From RPQJ01 sp963746325 (lineage in GTDB: Bacteria; Pseudomonadota; Gammaproteobacteria; Steroidobacterales; Steroidobacteraceae): a stretch of 64,000 bases of DNA. The stretch covers positions 186,001-250,000 of the forward strand of contig CAVVBC010000031.1 in assembly GCA_963746325.1 (NCBI GenBank), in the 5' to 3' direction. Numbering within the stretch: position 1 is the first letter of the stretch; every line of letters begins with the position of its first letter. The position numbers and the translations under genes were made by a program. Positions 8,247-17,645 of this stretch are shown piece after piece. The notes beneath the pieces are model-generated. The model was not told the origin of the DNA, searched no databases, and saw only the letters and a program-made list of their open reading frames with translations.

Positions 8247-9127
8247 GTCCGCCTGAAGCCGAGATCACCGAGCTCCCCTCGAGCGCGGGAGCCCGCCTGC
8301 GACGCGAGCGCGAAGGCCGCGGCATGAGCCCGCAGCAGGCGGCTGAAGCGCTGAACCTCGATCCCGTGATCCTCGGGCAGCTGGAAGCGAACGATTTCGG
8401 GGCGCTGGGCGCGCCGGTCTTCGTCAAGGGTCACCTCCGGCGGTATGCGGCGCTGCTGGGCCTGGGCGAGGACGAAGTCCTCGCGATCTACGAGCGTTCG
8501 AAGCAGCAGCTCGGCGAGCCTTCGCTGGTGCCCAAGTCCCGGCTCGAAATGGCCCCGGTGCGCGGCAAGCCGCGCTGGCCCTGGGTCGTCGGCGGAGCGG
8601 TGTCCTTCCTGATTGCGTCGGCGCTGATCGCCTATCTCTCCGAGAACGGCCTGCCCTGGGTTGCGGAGCAGGGCGAGGAAACCGCCGCAGTCACGCGCGA
8701 GGCGAACGTCGCGTCGGGCAACCGTGTGGACGGCGCGGAGCAGCCCGCGGCAGGCGTCGCTGCAGGCCAGCCAGCCGCGGCAGGGGCGAGCACCGCACCC
8801 GCGCCAGCGACGGCCGGGGACGCCGCCGCCGCACCGGGCAACGTCACACTCCCTGCGCTCGCGCCCGGGCAAGTGAGCCTGCAACTGCGGTTCACCGCCG
8901 ACTCGTGGGTCGAGGTGTTCGATGGCTCGGGCAAGGCGGTGCTCTACGACCTCGGCAAGGCCGGCTCCGAGCGCACCCTCACTGCGACAGCGCCCGTCAG
9001 CGTTACGCTCGGCGATGCCCGGGGAGTTGCTGTGAGCGTCAATGGTCGCGCCTTGCCGCCCCCGACTCGCGCCGCCGGTGAGACGCTCGCGCGTTTCAGC
9101 ATCGGTGCGGATGGCAGCCTGCGTTGA
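8243..9127 (+). CDS. rodZ: Cytoskeletal protein RodZ
   Basis: 294 residues. An N-terminal HTH_25 (Cro-like) domain at about residues 12-80 binds MreB in homologues (GARLRREREGRGMSPQQAAEAL...). It is followed by a basic stretch, one transmembrane helix (about 110-132, WPWVVGGAVSFLIASALIAYL), an Ala/Pro/Gly-rich periplasmic linker and a C-terminal DUF4115 beta domain (LQLRFTADSWVEVFDGSGKAVLYDLGKAGS). It organises the MreB elongasome and rod shape. Start overlaps the pilW stop by 4 bases (ATGA). Confidence 0.9.
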   Translation: MSPPEAEITELPSSAGARLRREREGRGMSPQQAAEALNLDPVILGQLEANDFGALGAPVFVKGHLRRYAALLGLGEDEVLAIYERSKQQLGEPSLVPKSRLEMAPVRGKPRWPWVVGGAVSFLIASALIAYLSENGLPWVAEQGEETAAVTREANVASGNRVDGAEQPAAGVAAGQPAAAGASTAPAPATAGDAAAAPGNVTLPALAPGQVSLQLRFTADSWVEVFDGSGKAVLYDLGKAGSERTLTATAPVSVTLGDARGVAVSVNGRALPPPTRAAGETLARFSIGADGSLR

Positions 9128-9143
9128 CCGCGGTAGCCAGACG

Positions 9144-10430
9144 ATGACCGATACGCTGCAAGCCGTCCGTGGCATGAATGACGTGCTGCCCGACCAGACC
9201 CCGGCCTGGCAGCAGCTGGAGCGCGCCGCGCGCGAAATCTTCGCGCAGTACGGCTACAGCGAGCTGCGCCTGCCGTTGCTCGAGCGCACGGAGCTCTTCA
9301 AGCGCTCGATCGGCGAGTTCACCGACATCGTCGAGAAAGAGATGTACACGTTCCGCGACCGCGGCGACGACTCGCTCACGCTGCGGCCGGAAGCGACCGC
9401 CGGCATCGTGCGTGCGTGCATCTCGAACGGCCTGCTGCACAACCAGCGGCAGAAGCTCTGGCTGATGGGTCCCATGTTCCGCTACGAGCGGCCGCAGAAG
9501 GGACGTTACCGGCAGTTTCACCAGATCGACGTCGAGGCCCTGGGCTTCCCGGGTCCCGACGTGGACGCGGAACTGATCCTGATGACCGCGCGCCTGTGGC
9601 GACGCCTCGGTCTGCGCGGCCTCACGCTCAACCTGAATTCGCTCGGCACGCCGGAATCACGCGCGGTGTACCGGGCCCGGCTCGTCGACTACTTCCGGGC
9701 CCATGCCGCCGACCTCGACGCCGACAGCACGCGCCGCCTCGACGGCAATCCGCTGCGCATCCTCGACAGCAAGAATCCCGCGCTGGCCGCGCTCATCGCC
9801 GGCGCGCCCTCGATCACGGATCACCTCGATCCCGAGTCCGCCGCGCACTTCGCGACGCTGTGCGCGCAGTTGCGCGCCGCCGGGATCGATTTCGTGCTCA
9901 ACCCGCGCCTGGTGCGCGGCCTCGATTACTATTCGCGCACCGTCTTCGAGTGGGTCACGACCGACCTCGGCTCGCAGGACGCCGTCTGTTCCGGCGGCCG
10001 CTACGACGGTCTCGTGGGCCAGCTCGGCGGCGACGCCGTGCCGGCGATCGGCTGGGCACTGGGTGAGGAGCGGATCGTCGAGCTGATGCGCCTGCAGGGC
10101 CTGGTGGCGGACGAGGGCAATCCGGACGTGTACGTCGTCCTGGCAGGCCCGGCAGCCGAAGCGGTGGGCCTCGGCCTCGCCGAGCGCATCCGCGACGGCG
10201 CGCCCGGGCTGCGTGTCGAGACGAATTGCGGCGGCGGCAGCTTCAAGTCGCAGCTGAAGCGCGCAGACAAGAGCGGCGCACGCGTGGCCGTCATCGTCGG
10301 CGACGACGAGGCGGCGCGGCAGATTGCGGCGGTGAAGCCGTTGCGGGGCCTCGCCGCAGCCCAGCGCGAAGTGCCTTTCGCCGACCTGGCGGCGGAACTC
10401 GGCAAGGAACTGCAGGCCGGGCCGGTTTAA
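9144..10430 (+). CDS. hisS: Histidyl-tRNA synthetase
   Basis: 428-residue class-II aminoacyl-tRNA synthetase. Visible: the N-terminal AVRGMNDVLPDQTPAWQ, motif 2 around MFRYERPQKGRYRQFHQ, the histidine-binding LVRGLDYYSRTVFEW, GGRYDGLVGQLGG, and a C-terminal anticodon-binding domain. ATG at 9144 lies 16 bases after rodZ. In E. coli ispG sits between rodZ and hisS; here it is missing. Confidence 0.96.
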   Translation: MTDTLQAVRGMNDVLPDQTPAWQQLERAAREIFAQYGYSELRLPLLERTELFKRSIGEFTDIVEKEMYTFRDRGDDSLTLRPEATAGIVRACISNGLLHNQRQKLWLMGPMFRYERPQKGRYRQFHQIDVEALGFPGPDVDAELILMTARLWRRLGLRGLTLNLNSLGTPESRAVYRARLVDYFRAHAADLDADSTRRLDGNPLRILDSKNPALAALIAGAPSITDHLDPESAAHFATLCAQLRAAGIDFVLNPRLVRGLDYYSRTVFEWVTTDLGSQDAVCSGGRYDGLVGQLGGDAVPAIGWALGEERIVELMRLQGLVADEGNPDVYVVLAGPAAEAVGLGLAERIRDGAPGLRVETNCGGGSFKSQLKRADKSGARVAVIVGDDEAARQIAAVKPLRGLAAAQREVPFADLAAELGKELQAGPV

Positions 10431-10479
10431 AAGAATCACAGCAAGCCGTCCCGGCGGGACGGCGGATGGAGTGGGTGAA

Positions 10480-11181
10480 GTGGAAGACCTCTCAGACAAC
10501 GAACGCGAAGAACAACTGCGCCGCTTCTGGGCCGACAACTGGCTGTGGATCGTGGGCGGCATCGCCCTCGGCCTCGGCGCGCTTGCGGGCTGGCAGTACT
10601 GGCAGAAGTCGAAGCTGGCCGCGGCCGAGCAGGACGAGGCGAGCTACGTTGCCACGCTCGAACTGCTGGGCAAGAACAGCAAGGACGAAGCCACGAAAAA
10701 GGCGGACGAGCTGCGCGCGCTGCACCCGAAGTCCCCGTACGCCGACCAGTCCGACCTTGCGCTCGCGCGCTTCGCCGTCGATACCGGCGATCTGGACCTG
10801 GCTGGCAAGCGCCTGCGCACCGTGGCCGACACCTCGCGCGATCCCGAATTGCGCCAGATTGCGCGCGTCCGGCTGGCGCGGGTGCTGTCCGAACAGGGCA
10901 AGCACGACGACGCGCTCAAGCTGCTCGACGACGCCCAGGCGGGCGCCTTCACTGCGCTCTTCCACGACGCGCGTGGCGACGTGCTCGCAGCGAAGGGCGA
11001 CTTCGCGGGCGCACGCAAGGCTTACGACGCGGCGCTGGCCGCCACGACCACGGCGGCGGAGAGCCAGGCGATCGATCGCGAGTTCATCGAGCTCAAGCGC
11101 GATGCGTTGCCCGCGGCCGCTGCGGTCAAGCCGGCGCCGGCTGCGGCCGCAACCACGCCGGCCACGGGTGCCACGCCATGA
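10480..11181 (+). CDS. yfgM: YfgM/TPR-like membrane-anchored periplasmic protein
   Basis: 233 residues if it starts at GTG 10480, which has GGAG 8 bases upstream; GTG 10471 would add three residues but buries that Shine-Dalgarno site. A cytoplasmic tail (EDLSDNEREEQLRRFWADN) is followed by one transmembrane helix (WLWIVGGIALGLGALAGWQYW), then a DUF2133/TPR_21 periplasmic region and an Ala/Pro tail. In E. coli YfgM associates with the SecYEG/PpiD chaperone network. It overlaps bamB by 4 bases. Confidence 0.88.
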   Translation: MEDLSDNEREEQLRRFWADNWLWIVGGIALGLGALAGWQYWQKSKLAAAEQDEASYVATLELLGKNSKDEATKKADELRALHPKSPYADQSDLALARFAVDTGDLDLAGKRLRTVADTSRDPELRQIARVRLARVLSEQGKHDDALKLLDDAQAGAFTALFHDARGDVLAAKGDFAGARKAYDAALAATTTAAESQAIDREFIELKRDALPAAAAVKPAPAAAATTPATGATP

Positions 11182-12350
11182 GTCCTCGCGCCCCGGCACG
11201 GATCGCAGCCGTCTGCGCAGCGAGCCTGCTGGCGCTCGTTGCCGGGTGCGACAAGGACAAGAAAGGCGTTGAACCGCCAGCCGAACTGGTCGACCTCAAC
11301 CCGACTCTCGACGTCAAGAAACTGTGGGACACGGGCGTGGGCGGCGGTGGCGAGAAACTGCGTCTCGCGCTCGGCCTGAGGCTCGACGGCGGCACGCTCT
11401 TCGCGGCATCGCGTGATGGCGACGTGGTGGCAATCGACGCCACGACGGGCCGCACACGCTGGACGCAGGACACCAAGGAAGAACTCGCGGCCGGACCCGG
11501 TGTCGGCGGCAGCGTGGTGGCAGTCGGTTCGAGCGATGGCAAGGTCATCGCGCTCGACGCCGCCTCCGGCAAGAAACTGTGGGCGGTCGACGTATCGAGC
11601 GAAGTGCTTGCCGCGCCACTGGTCACGGGCGAGCGCGTGATCGTGCGTACCGTGGATGGCCGGGTGCACGCACTCGACGCGCAGACGGGCAAGTCGCAGT
11701 GGGTGGGTGAAGAGCCCGTGCCGAAGCTCTCGCTCCGCGGTACGGCTTCGCCCGTGCTCGCCAAGGACAATGTCGTCGCCGGCTTCGATTCCGGCAAGGT
11801 GATCGCCTTCACCCTGGGCTCCGGCGACGTCGCCTGGCAGGCACAGGTGTCGACACCGGACGGACGTTCGGAGCTCGATCGCCTCTCCGACATGGACAGT
11901 GCAGTGCAGGTGGATGGCAACGATGGCTTCGCGGTTGGATACCAGGGCCGCGTCGTCATGCTGGCACTCGACTCCGGCCAGGTGTGGTGGAGCCGCGACT
12001 TGTCCAGTTACCGGGCGCCCGCCATCGACGATACGCAGTTGTACGTCGCCACCTCGGACGGCAGCGTGGTCGCGCTGCGCCGTCGTGACGGTACCGTGGT
12101 CTGGCAGCAGGACGGTCTCAAGCGCCGCGGACTGAGTGCGCCGGCGGTGGTCGGCAATGCCGTGGTCGTCGGCGATTTCGACGGCTACCTGCACTGGCTC
12201 GACCGCGACTCCGGCAAGTTCGTCGCGCGCGAGCATCCGGGCGGCGCGCGCATCAGCATGGCGCCGATCGCCGCCGATGGCCGCGTGTACGCCATCGACG
12301 AAGGTGGCAAGGTCTTCGCCTATCGCAGCGGCGCGCCCGCAGGTCGTTGA
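11178..12350 (+). CDS. bamB: Outer-membrane protein assembly factor BamB
   Basis: 390-residue lipoprotein with signal and lipobox LVAGC (Cys about residue 24). The remainder is an eight-bladed PQQ-like beta-propeller with repeated blades of the type GxVxALDAxTGKxxW. BamB docks on BamA and helps insert beta-barrel proteins. Position between yfgM and der is conserved. Confidence 0.94.
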   Translation: MSPRAPARIAAVCAASLLALVAGCDKDKKGVEPPAELVDLNPTLDVKKLWDTGVGGGGEKLRLALGLRLDGGTLFAASRDGDVVAIDATTGRTRWTQDTKEELAAGPGVGGSVVAVGSSDGKVIALDAASGKKLWAVDVSSEVLAAPLVTGERVIVRTVDGRVHALDAQTGKSQWVGEEPVPKLSLRGTASPVLAKDNVVAGFDSGKVIAFTLGSGDVAWQAQVSTPDGRSELDRLSDMDSAVQVDGNDGFAVGYQGRVVMLALDSGQVWWSRDLSSYRAPAIDDTQLYVATSDGSVVALRRRDGTVVWQQDGLKRRGLSAPAVVGNAVVVGDFDGYLHWLDRDSGKFVAREHPGGARISMAPIAADGRVYAIDEGGKVFAYRSGAPAGR

Positions 12351-12351
12351 T

Positions 12352-13770
12352 GTGCTGCCGGTCGTCGCACTGGTCGGTCGCCCGAACGTCGGCAAGTCGA
12401 CGCTGTTCAATGCGCTGACGCGCACGCGCGACGCGCTGGTCGCCGACGTCCCGGGCCTGACCCGCGACCGCAAGTACGGTTACGTCCGGCACGAAGGCCG
12501 TTCCTGCGTCGTCATCGACACGGGCGGTCTCGTCGAATCGATCGTCGGCGGCATCGAACGGTTGATGGCCGAGCAGACGCTGAAGGCGGTCGAGGAAGCC
12601 GACCGCGTGCTGTTCGTCGTCGATTCGCGCGAAGGCTGCACGCCCCAGGACCTGCACGTCGCCGACCTCCTGCGGCGCAGCGGCAAGTCCGTCATCGTCG
12701 TCGCGAACAAGGCCGAGGGCCTCGACGACGACATGGCGCAGGCCGAGTTCCATCGCTTCGGCTTCGATGAACCGATCGCCATTTCGTCCGCCCACAAGCA
12801 GGGTCTCGACGCGCTGATCGAGCGCGCGCTCGAGGGCCTCGAGGGCGCGCTGGATGCGCCCGACGTGCTCGGTTACACGGCCGGCACCATTCGCGTCGCA
12901 GTGGTCGGACGGCCCAACGTGGGCAAGTCCACGCTGATCAACCGCCTGCTCGGCGAAGAGCGCCTGATCGCGTTCGACCAGCCCGGCACCACGCGCGACA
13001 CCGTCGAAGTGCCGTTCGAGCGCGACGGGCAGCCGTACGTGCTGATCGACACCGCCGGCGTGCGCCGCCGCGCCAAGGTCAGCGAAACGGTCGAGAAGTT
13101 TTCCATCGTCAAGACGCTGCAGGCGATCGACCGCGCCAACGTGGTGATCGGAGTGCTCGACGCGCACGACACCATCGCCGAGCAGGACGCGAGCCTCATG
13201 GGCCTGGTCGCCGAGCAGGGCAGGGCGCTGGTGCTCGCGATCAACAAGTGGGATGGCATTCCGCCCGACCAGCGCCAGGCCATTCGCGACGGCCTCGACC
13301 TGCGTTTCGATTTCCTGCGCTTTGCCTACGTGCATTTCATCTCGGCGCGGCACGGCACCGGGGTCGGCGAGATGATGGAGTCGGTGCTCAAGGCGTATCG
13401 CGCGGCGATGAAGGAACTGCCGACCAAGGACCTTACGCGGGCGCTGGAGCAGGCGCTCACGATCCATCAGCCCCCGCTGGTGCGCGGCCGGCGCATCAAG
13501 CTGCGCTACGCCCACCAGGGCGGGCGCAATCCGCCGGTCGTGGTGATCCACGGCAACCAGACCCAGCACGTGCCGGATGCCTACCGACGGTTCCTCGAGA
13601 ACCATTTCCGCGAGACGTTCAGGCTCAAGGGCACGCCGATGCGGGTCGAGTTCCGGACCGACGACAACCCGTTCAAGGACCGCCGGAACGAATTGACGCC
13701 CCGGCAGGTCCGCAGCAAGAAGCGCCTGATCCAGCGCTCCAAGGGCGGGAAGAAGGTCGGCAAGCGCTGA
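12352..13770 (+). CDS. der: Ribosome-associated GTPase Der (EngA)
   Basis: 472 residues with two tandem G domains: first P-loop GRPNVGKST at about residues 8-16 with DTGG and NKAE, second GRPNVGKST at about 184-192 with DTAG and NKWD, then a C-terminal KH-like domain. Needed for maturation of the large ribosomal subunit. The start is GTG 12352, one base after the bamB stop, because it gives (M)LPVVALVGRPNVGKSTLFN, matching the family N-terminus. The lysine-rich tail ends the conserved block. Confidence 0.96.
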   Translation: MLPVVALVGRPNVGKSTLFNALTRTRDALVADVPGLTRDRKYGYVRHEGRSCVVIDTGGLVESIVGGIERLMAEQTLKAVEEADRVLFVVDSREGCTPQDLHVADLLRRSGKSVIVVANKAEGLDDDMAQAEFHRFGFDEPIAISSAHKQGLDALIERALEGLEGALDAPDVLGYTAGTIRVAVVGRPNVGKSTLINRLLGEERLIAFDQPGTTRDTVEVPFERDGQPYVLIDTAGVRRRAKVSETVEKFSIVKTLQAIDRANVVIGVLDAHDTIAEQDASLMGLVAEQGRALVLAINKWDGIPPDQRQAIRDGLDLRFDFLRFAYVHFISARHGTGVGEMMESVLKAYRAAMKELPTKDLTRALEQALTIHQPPLVRGRRIKLRYAHQGGRNPPVVVIHGNQTQHVPDAYRRFLENHFRETFRLKGTPMRVEFRTDDNPFKDRRNELTPRQVRSKKRLIQRSKGGKKVGKR

Positions 13771-13865
13771 CAGCCGGCGCCCCGGCCCCGGGGCTAATAA
13801 CTGTGGGTTCTGACCGGCTATCCTCTCAAGCTAGTGGCCCGCTGGGCCGGGTCTAGACTGGACTC

Positions 13866-15035
13866 ATGCTCATGGCCGTCGCCCGCACCTCTCCGCTCGC
13901 CGCCCACGACCTGCCGGCCACCCGGCTGGCCCTGCTGGACGAGCCGTTGCGCCTGTACCGGGGCGGTGTCATCGAGCACCCCGTCATTGCGTACGAAACC
14001 CTGGGCACGCTGAACGCGGCGCGGGACAACACGCTGCTGCTGTTCACCGGGCTCTCGCCATCCGCGCATGCGGCCTCGTCGCCAGCCGATCCGAAGCCGG
14101 GCTGGTGGGAGTCGATGATCGGCGCGGGCAAGCCCATCGACACCTCGCGCTACTACGTCGTGTGCATCAATTCGCTCGGCAGCCCTTACGGTTCGTCGAG
14201 CCCGGCTTCGATCGATCCCGCGACCGGGCGGCCTTTCGGCATCACGTTCCCCGAAATCGCACTCGAAGACGTCGCGCGCGGAGGCTACGAGGTGCTGCGC
14301 CAGCTCGGCATCGACACCGTGGCTTGCGTCGCCGGGCCGTCGATGGGGGGCATGACGGTACTGGCGTTTGTCGCATTGTTTCCCGGCGTCGCCCGCAGCA
14401 TTCTCTCGATCTCCGGTGCGACGGGCGCCAACCCGTTCGCCATTGCGCTGCGCTCGTTGCAGCGCGAGATCGTCCGCAACGATCCGGCCTGGCGCGGCGG
14501 CAACTACGAGCCGGGCCGCGGCCCGCGACAAGGCATGCGCATGGCGCGCAAGCTCGGCACGATCACTTACCGCTCGCACGAGGAATGGGACCAGCGCTTT
14601 GGCCGCCGCCGCGTAGCGGAGCCTTCGGGCCAGCCGGGCGATTTCCGCGCGCAGTTCGAGGTCGAGTCGTACCTCGAGCACCAGGGCCAGCGTTTCGCCG
14701 AAGTCTACGACGCCAACTGCTACCTGTACCTGTCGCGTGCGATGGACCAGTTCGACCTCGCCGAGCACGGCGCCGGCTCACTCGACGCGGCCTTCGCGAA
14801 GGTGCGCGGCTTGCAGCGCGGGCTGGTTCTCGGCGCCCAGACCGACATGCTCTACACGATCGACCAGCAGCAGCTCATCGCCGAGTACCTGCGCAAGACC
14901 GGAGTCGATGTCGAGTTCCACGCGTTCCCGTCGCCGCAGGGCCACGACGCGTTCCTGGTCGATGGCGCGCGCTTCGAACCGGTCATCGCCGCCTTTATGG
15001 CGCGGGTTGGCGAGTCCTTGGTCTCTAAGCCCTAG
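13866..15035 (+). CDS. metX: MetX-family serine/homoserine O-acyltransferase
   Basis: 389-residue alpha/beta-hydrolase-fold acyltransferase. Nucleophile Ser159 in GPSMGGMTV, a catalytic Asp region near LVLGAQTDMLYTI and the C-terminal His in PQGHDAFLVD are seen. Family members transfer acetyl or succinyl to homoserine (methionine route) or, in several Xanthomonadales relatives, succinyl to serine (cysteine route). The segment PGWWESMIGAGKPIDT resembles the serine-succinyl group, so the acyl donor and acceptor are left open. ATG 13872 is an alternative start. Overlaps the convergent peptidase gene by 4 bases. Confidence 0.88.
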   Translation: MLMAVARTSPLAAHDLPATRLALLDEPLRLYRGGVIEHPVIAYETLGTLNAARDNTLLLFTGLSPSAHAASSPADPKPGWWESMIGAGKPIDTSRYYVVCINSLGSPYGSSSPASIDPATGRPFGITFPEIALEDVARGGYEVLRQLGIDTVACVAGPSMGGMTVLAFVALFPGVARSILSISGATGANPFAIALRSLQREIVRNDPAWRGGNYEPGRGPRQGMRMARKLGTITYRSHEEWDQRFGRRRVAEPSGQPGDFRAQFEVESYLEHQGQRFAEVYDANCYLYLSRAMDQFDLAEHGAGSLDAAFAKVRGLQRGLVLGAQTDMLYTIDQQQLIAEYLRKTGVDVEFHAFPSPQGHDAFLVDGARFEPVIAAFMARVGESLVSKP

Positions 15036-15904
15036 TCCTTACCGTCCAGCAGCAGCGCCGGATCGACCATCGCGCGGTTGATGCTCACGCCCCAATGCAG
15101 GTGCGGCCCCGTCACGCGACCGGTCGCCCCCACGAGCCCCAGCACGTCGCCGGCCTGCACTTCGTCCCCAGGCTTCACGTCGATGCGGCTCAAGTGGCAG
15201 TAGAGCGTCACCACGCCCAGTCCGTGGTCGACGAACACCGTGTCGCCGTTGAAGAAAAAATCGCCCGTCTCGACCACGCGTCCGGCCGCGGGGCTGCGGA
15301 TCGGCGTGCCGGTCGGCGCCGCGATGTCCATGCCGCTGTGGGGCTTGCGCGGCAGGCCGTTGAACACGCGGCGCTTGCCATACGAGTCCGAGCGCGCGCC
15401 TGGGACGGGCGCGGCCCACGACCAGGTCGGCGTCAGGCTCTCGCTGTACGTTGCCAGCGCGCGCTCCGTGCGTTCGCTCTCGGCGTCGATGCGCTTGAGG
15501 TCCTCGGGCAACGGGTCGGCCTTGCGCGGCTCGACGGTGAGCTTCTGCGTCGCATAGGCCTTGGGCGCAACCTCGAATGCGAGTTCGCGGTCTGCGTCGT
15601 CGATGGCGGGTGTCACGAGCTTCACGCTTTGTCGACCCGGCTCGGTGGCAAGAGGAATGCCCACGATGGCCTTCCACCCGTCGGCCGTGCGGACCACCGG
15701 TGCGCGGTACTGCCCGAAATACACGGCGCCCGGACTCGCTTCGCCCTGGCCGAGATCGAGGACAGCGAGACCGCCCGGTACACGCGTGTCGCGCGGCAGA
15801 TTCGTATCGCTCGCGGCCGACGTCGCAGCAACGAAGCCGGCCAGGCTCAGGCCGAGGATCGCACCCAGCGTTCCGCTACTGCGGGATCGCGTGTTCGTCT
15901 TCAT
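15032..15904 (-). CDS. M23-family peptidoglycan metallopeptidase, secreted
   Basis: 290 residues with an N-terminal signal peptide (about 1-31), a beta-rich middle domain and a C-terminal LytM/M23 domain. The zinc ligands are visible as HSGMDIAAPTGTPI and HLHWGVSINR, so the enzyme should be catalytically competent, unlike degenerate LytM activators. Expected role: cleavage of peptide crosslinks in the periplasm. The gene follows xseA with a 4-base ATGA overlap and forms an operon with it. Confidence 0.88.
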   Translation of the reverse strand: MKTNTRSRSSGTLGAILGLSLAGFVAATSAASDTNLPRDTRVPGGLAVLDLGQGEASPGAVYFGQYRAPVVRTADGWKAIVGIPLATEPGRQSVKLVTPAIDDADRELAFEVAPKAYATQKLTVEPRKADPLPEDLKRIDAESERTERALATYSESLTPTWSWAAPVPGARSDSYGKRRVFNGLPRKPHSGMDIAAPTGTPIRSPAAGRVVETGDFFFNGDTVFVDHGLGVVTLYCHLSRIDVKPGDEVQAGDVLGLVGATGRVTGPHLHWGVSINRAMVDPALLLDGKD

Positions 15905-17328
15905 TTCTTCCTCGGGCGCGCGGGCTTTTTCGCGTCGCTGGCGGAAGCGGTCGTTGTCGCGACCACACCGGTCACCGTCGCGAGCACCGAGCCGCGTGCG
16001 ACCCGGGCTTCGATCTGCGCGCCGGGAGCCAGCCTGGACGCATCGGTGACGACGCGTGCCGCAGTGTCGGTGACGATGGCGTAACCGCGCTCGAGCGTGG
16101 CCAGCGGACTCACCGCGTGCAGCGTGCGCATCGACCGTTCCACGCGATCACGCGCAGTCTGCAGCCGGCGCTGCATGGCCACGGGCAGCCTGCTCCGTGC
16201 GACGGCAAGGCGTTGCTGCAACGGCTCGAGCCGGCGAGCCGGGCTGCTGCGGCCGAGCAACGCCTCGGCATTGCCCAGCCGGCTGCGGGCCCGCTCGAGG
16301 CGCACCCGGACGGCGCGCTGCAGTCGCTGCTCCAGCTCGTCCAGTCGCTGCGCATGCTGTTGCAGCCGCGCGCGCGGCGAGAGCTGGTTCAGCGACCGTT
16401 CCCATTGCCGCACGGCGAGTCCCAGCGCGGTGAGCTTGCGACGCATCGACAGCGCCAGGTTGCGCTCGAGTGCGCCGAGTGCACGCAGGTACTCTGCGCT
16501 GTCGGGTACGCAGCGCTCGGCGGCGCCCGACGGGGTGGGGGCCCGTTCATCGGCGACGAAGTCAGCGATGGTGACGTCCGTCTCGTGGCCGACGCCGCTG
16601 ATGACTGGAATGCGGCAGGCGAAGATCGCGCGCGCCACGGCTTCCTCGTTGAACGCCATGAGGTCCTCGAGCGAGCCGCCGCCGCGCGCCAGGATCAGCA
16701 CGTCGCATTCGCGACGCTGGTCGGCGAGCTGCAGGGCCTGCACGATTTCGCGTGGCGCGGCCTCGCCCTGCACGGCCACGGGGTAGACCAGGACGGGAAT
16801 GGCGGGGAAGCGCCGCTGCAGGATGTGCAGGATGTCGCGCAGCGCCGCGCCGGTGGGCGAGGTGATCACGCCGATGCGCCGGGGCAGGGCAGGTAGCGGC
16901 TGTTTGGCGTCGGCCTCGAACAGACCCTCGGCGAGCAGCTTCTTCTTCAGTTCTTCGAAACGCCGGCGCAGCGCGCCTTCCCCGGCTTCCTCGAGGTGGT
17001 CGACGACCACCTGGAACTCACCGCGAGCCTCGTAGAGGCTGACGCGGCCACGGGCGAGGACCTTGGCGCCGTCCTTGACGGGGAAGCGCACGAGCATGCT
17101 GCGACTGCGGAACATCGCACAGCGGACCTGGGCGGCCTCGTCCTTGAGCGAAAAGTACCAGTGACCCGAGGCCGGGCGGGCCAGGTTCGAGATCTCGCCT
17201 TCCAGCCAGACGGTGCCCAGCCCGCGCTCGAGCAGCATGCGGGCCTGCGCGTTGAGCTGCGAGATCGAGAAGACCTCGCGGGTGGGGGCAGTGGGCGCCA
17301 CTTCGTCGTCGAACCAGGAATCGGCCAT
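15901..17328 (-). CDS. xseA: Exodeoxyribonuclease VII large subunit
   Basis: 475 residues. N-terminal OB fold (about 15-110, VFSISQLNAQARMLLERGLGTVWLEGEISN) and catalytic domain with GVITSPTGAALRDI, ARGGGSLEDLMAFNEE and SGVGHETDVTIADFVADERAPTPSGAAE, then long coiled coils and a Lys/Pro-rich tail. With XseB it degrades single-stranded DNA in both directions; xseB is not in this window. Confidence 0.95.
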   Translation of the reverse strand: MADSWFDDEVAPTAPTREVFSISQLNAQARMLLERGLGTVWLEGEISNLARPASGHWYFSLKDEAAQVRCAMFRSRSMLVRFPVKDGAKVLARGRVSLYEARGEFQVVVDHLEEAGEGALRRRFEELKKKLLAEGLFEADAKQPLPALPRRIGVITSPTGAALRDILHILQRRFPAIPVLVYPVAVQGEAAPREIVQALQLADQRRECDVLILARGGGSLEDLMAFNEEAVARAIFACRIPVISGVGHETDVTIADFVADERAPTPSGAAERCVPDSAEYLRALGALERNLALSMRRKLTALGLAVRQWERSLNQLSPRARLQQHAQRLDELEQRLQRAVRVRLERARSRLGNAEALLGRSSPARRLEPLQQRLAVARSRLPVAMQRRLQTARDRVERSMRTLHAVSPLATLERGYAIVTDTAARVVTDASRLAPGAQIEARVARGSVLATVTGVVATTTASASDAKKPARPRKK

Positions 17329-17376
17329 CGCGGCATCTTACCGGCCGGGGCGTGTAGGCAAAACGTTGCTATGACG

Positions 17377-17570
17377 GGCTGTTTCGCCGGCAGAGACATG
17401 ACCGTGTCAGCAGCGGGCCCTCGGGCTTCCGGATCGCGGCCGGGGACGCCGTAAACCCGTCCCTGGGGGCTCCGGCCGCCGCGTCCATGCGGCGGACGGC
17501 CCCGGCCCGCGATCCGGAAGCCCGCCGGCCTCGCCGCCGTTGAGTACCGCTGCGGCCTGGCGAAACAGCC
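17377..17570. repeat. Nested extragenic palindrome between xseA and guaB
   Basis: The 317-base gap 17329-17645 carries no gene; it is mostly this element. Outer arms GGCTGTTTCGCC (17377-17388) and its exact complement (17559-17570) enclose inner arms at 17423-17445 and 17500-17523 that pair over 23 bp with one bulged C. The loop contains GCCGTAAACCCGTCCCTGGG and a small CGCCGC...GCGGCG stem. The composition and the loop resemble dispersed palindromic repeats that I recall from gammaproteobacterial intergenic DNA; this needs a genome-wide copy count. Confidence 0.75.
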
Positions 17571-17609
17571 GTCCCGTGCATCGGTTTTACGCCAAGCGCC
17601 CCGAGCGGG

Positions 17610-17615
17610 TACAAT
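17610..17615 (+). promoter_or_regulatory. Candidate -10 element of guaBA
   Basis: TACAAT (5/6 consensus) lies 30 bases before the guaB ATG. The corresponding -35 (TTTTAC/TTACGC around 17585-17592) is weak, which may mean that an activator is needed. Confidence 0.45.
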
Positions 17616-17645
17616 GCCGCGCTTCCTTTCGCTCCGGGTCTCCCA

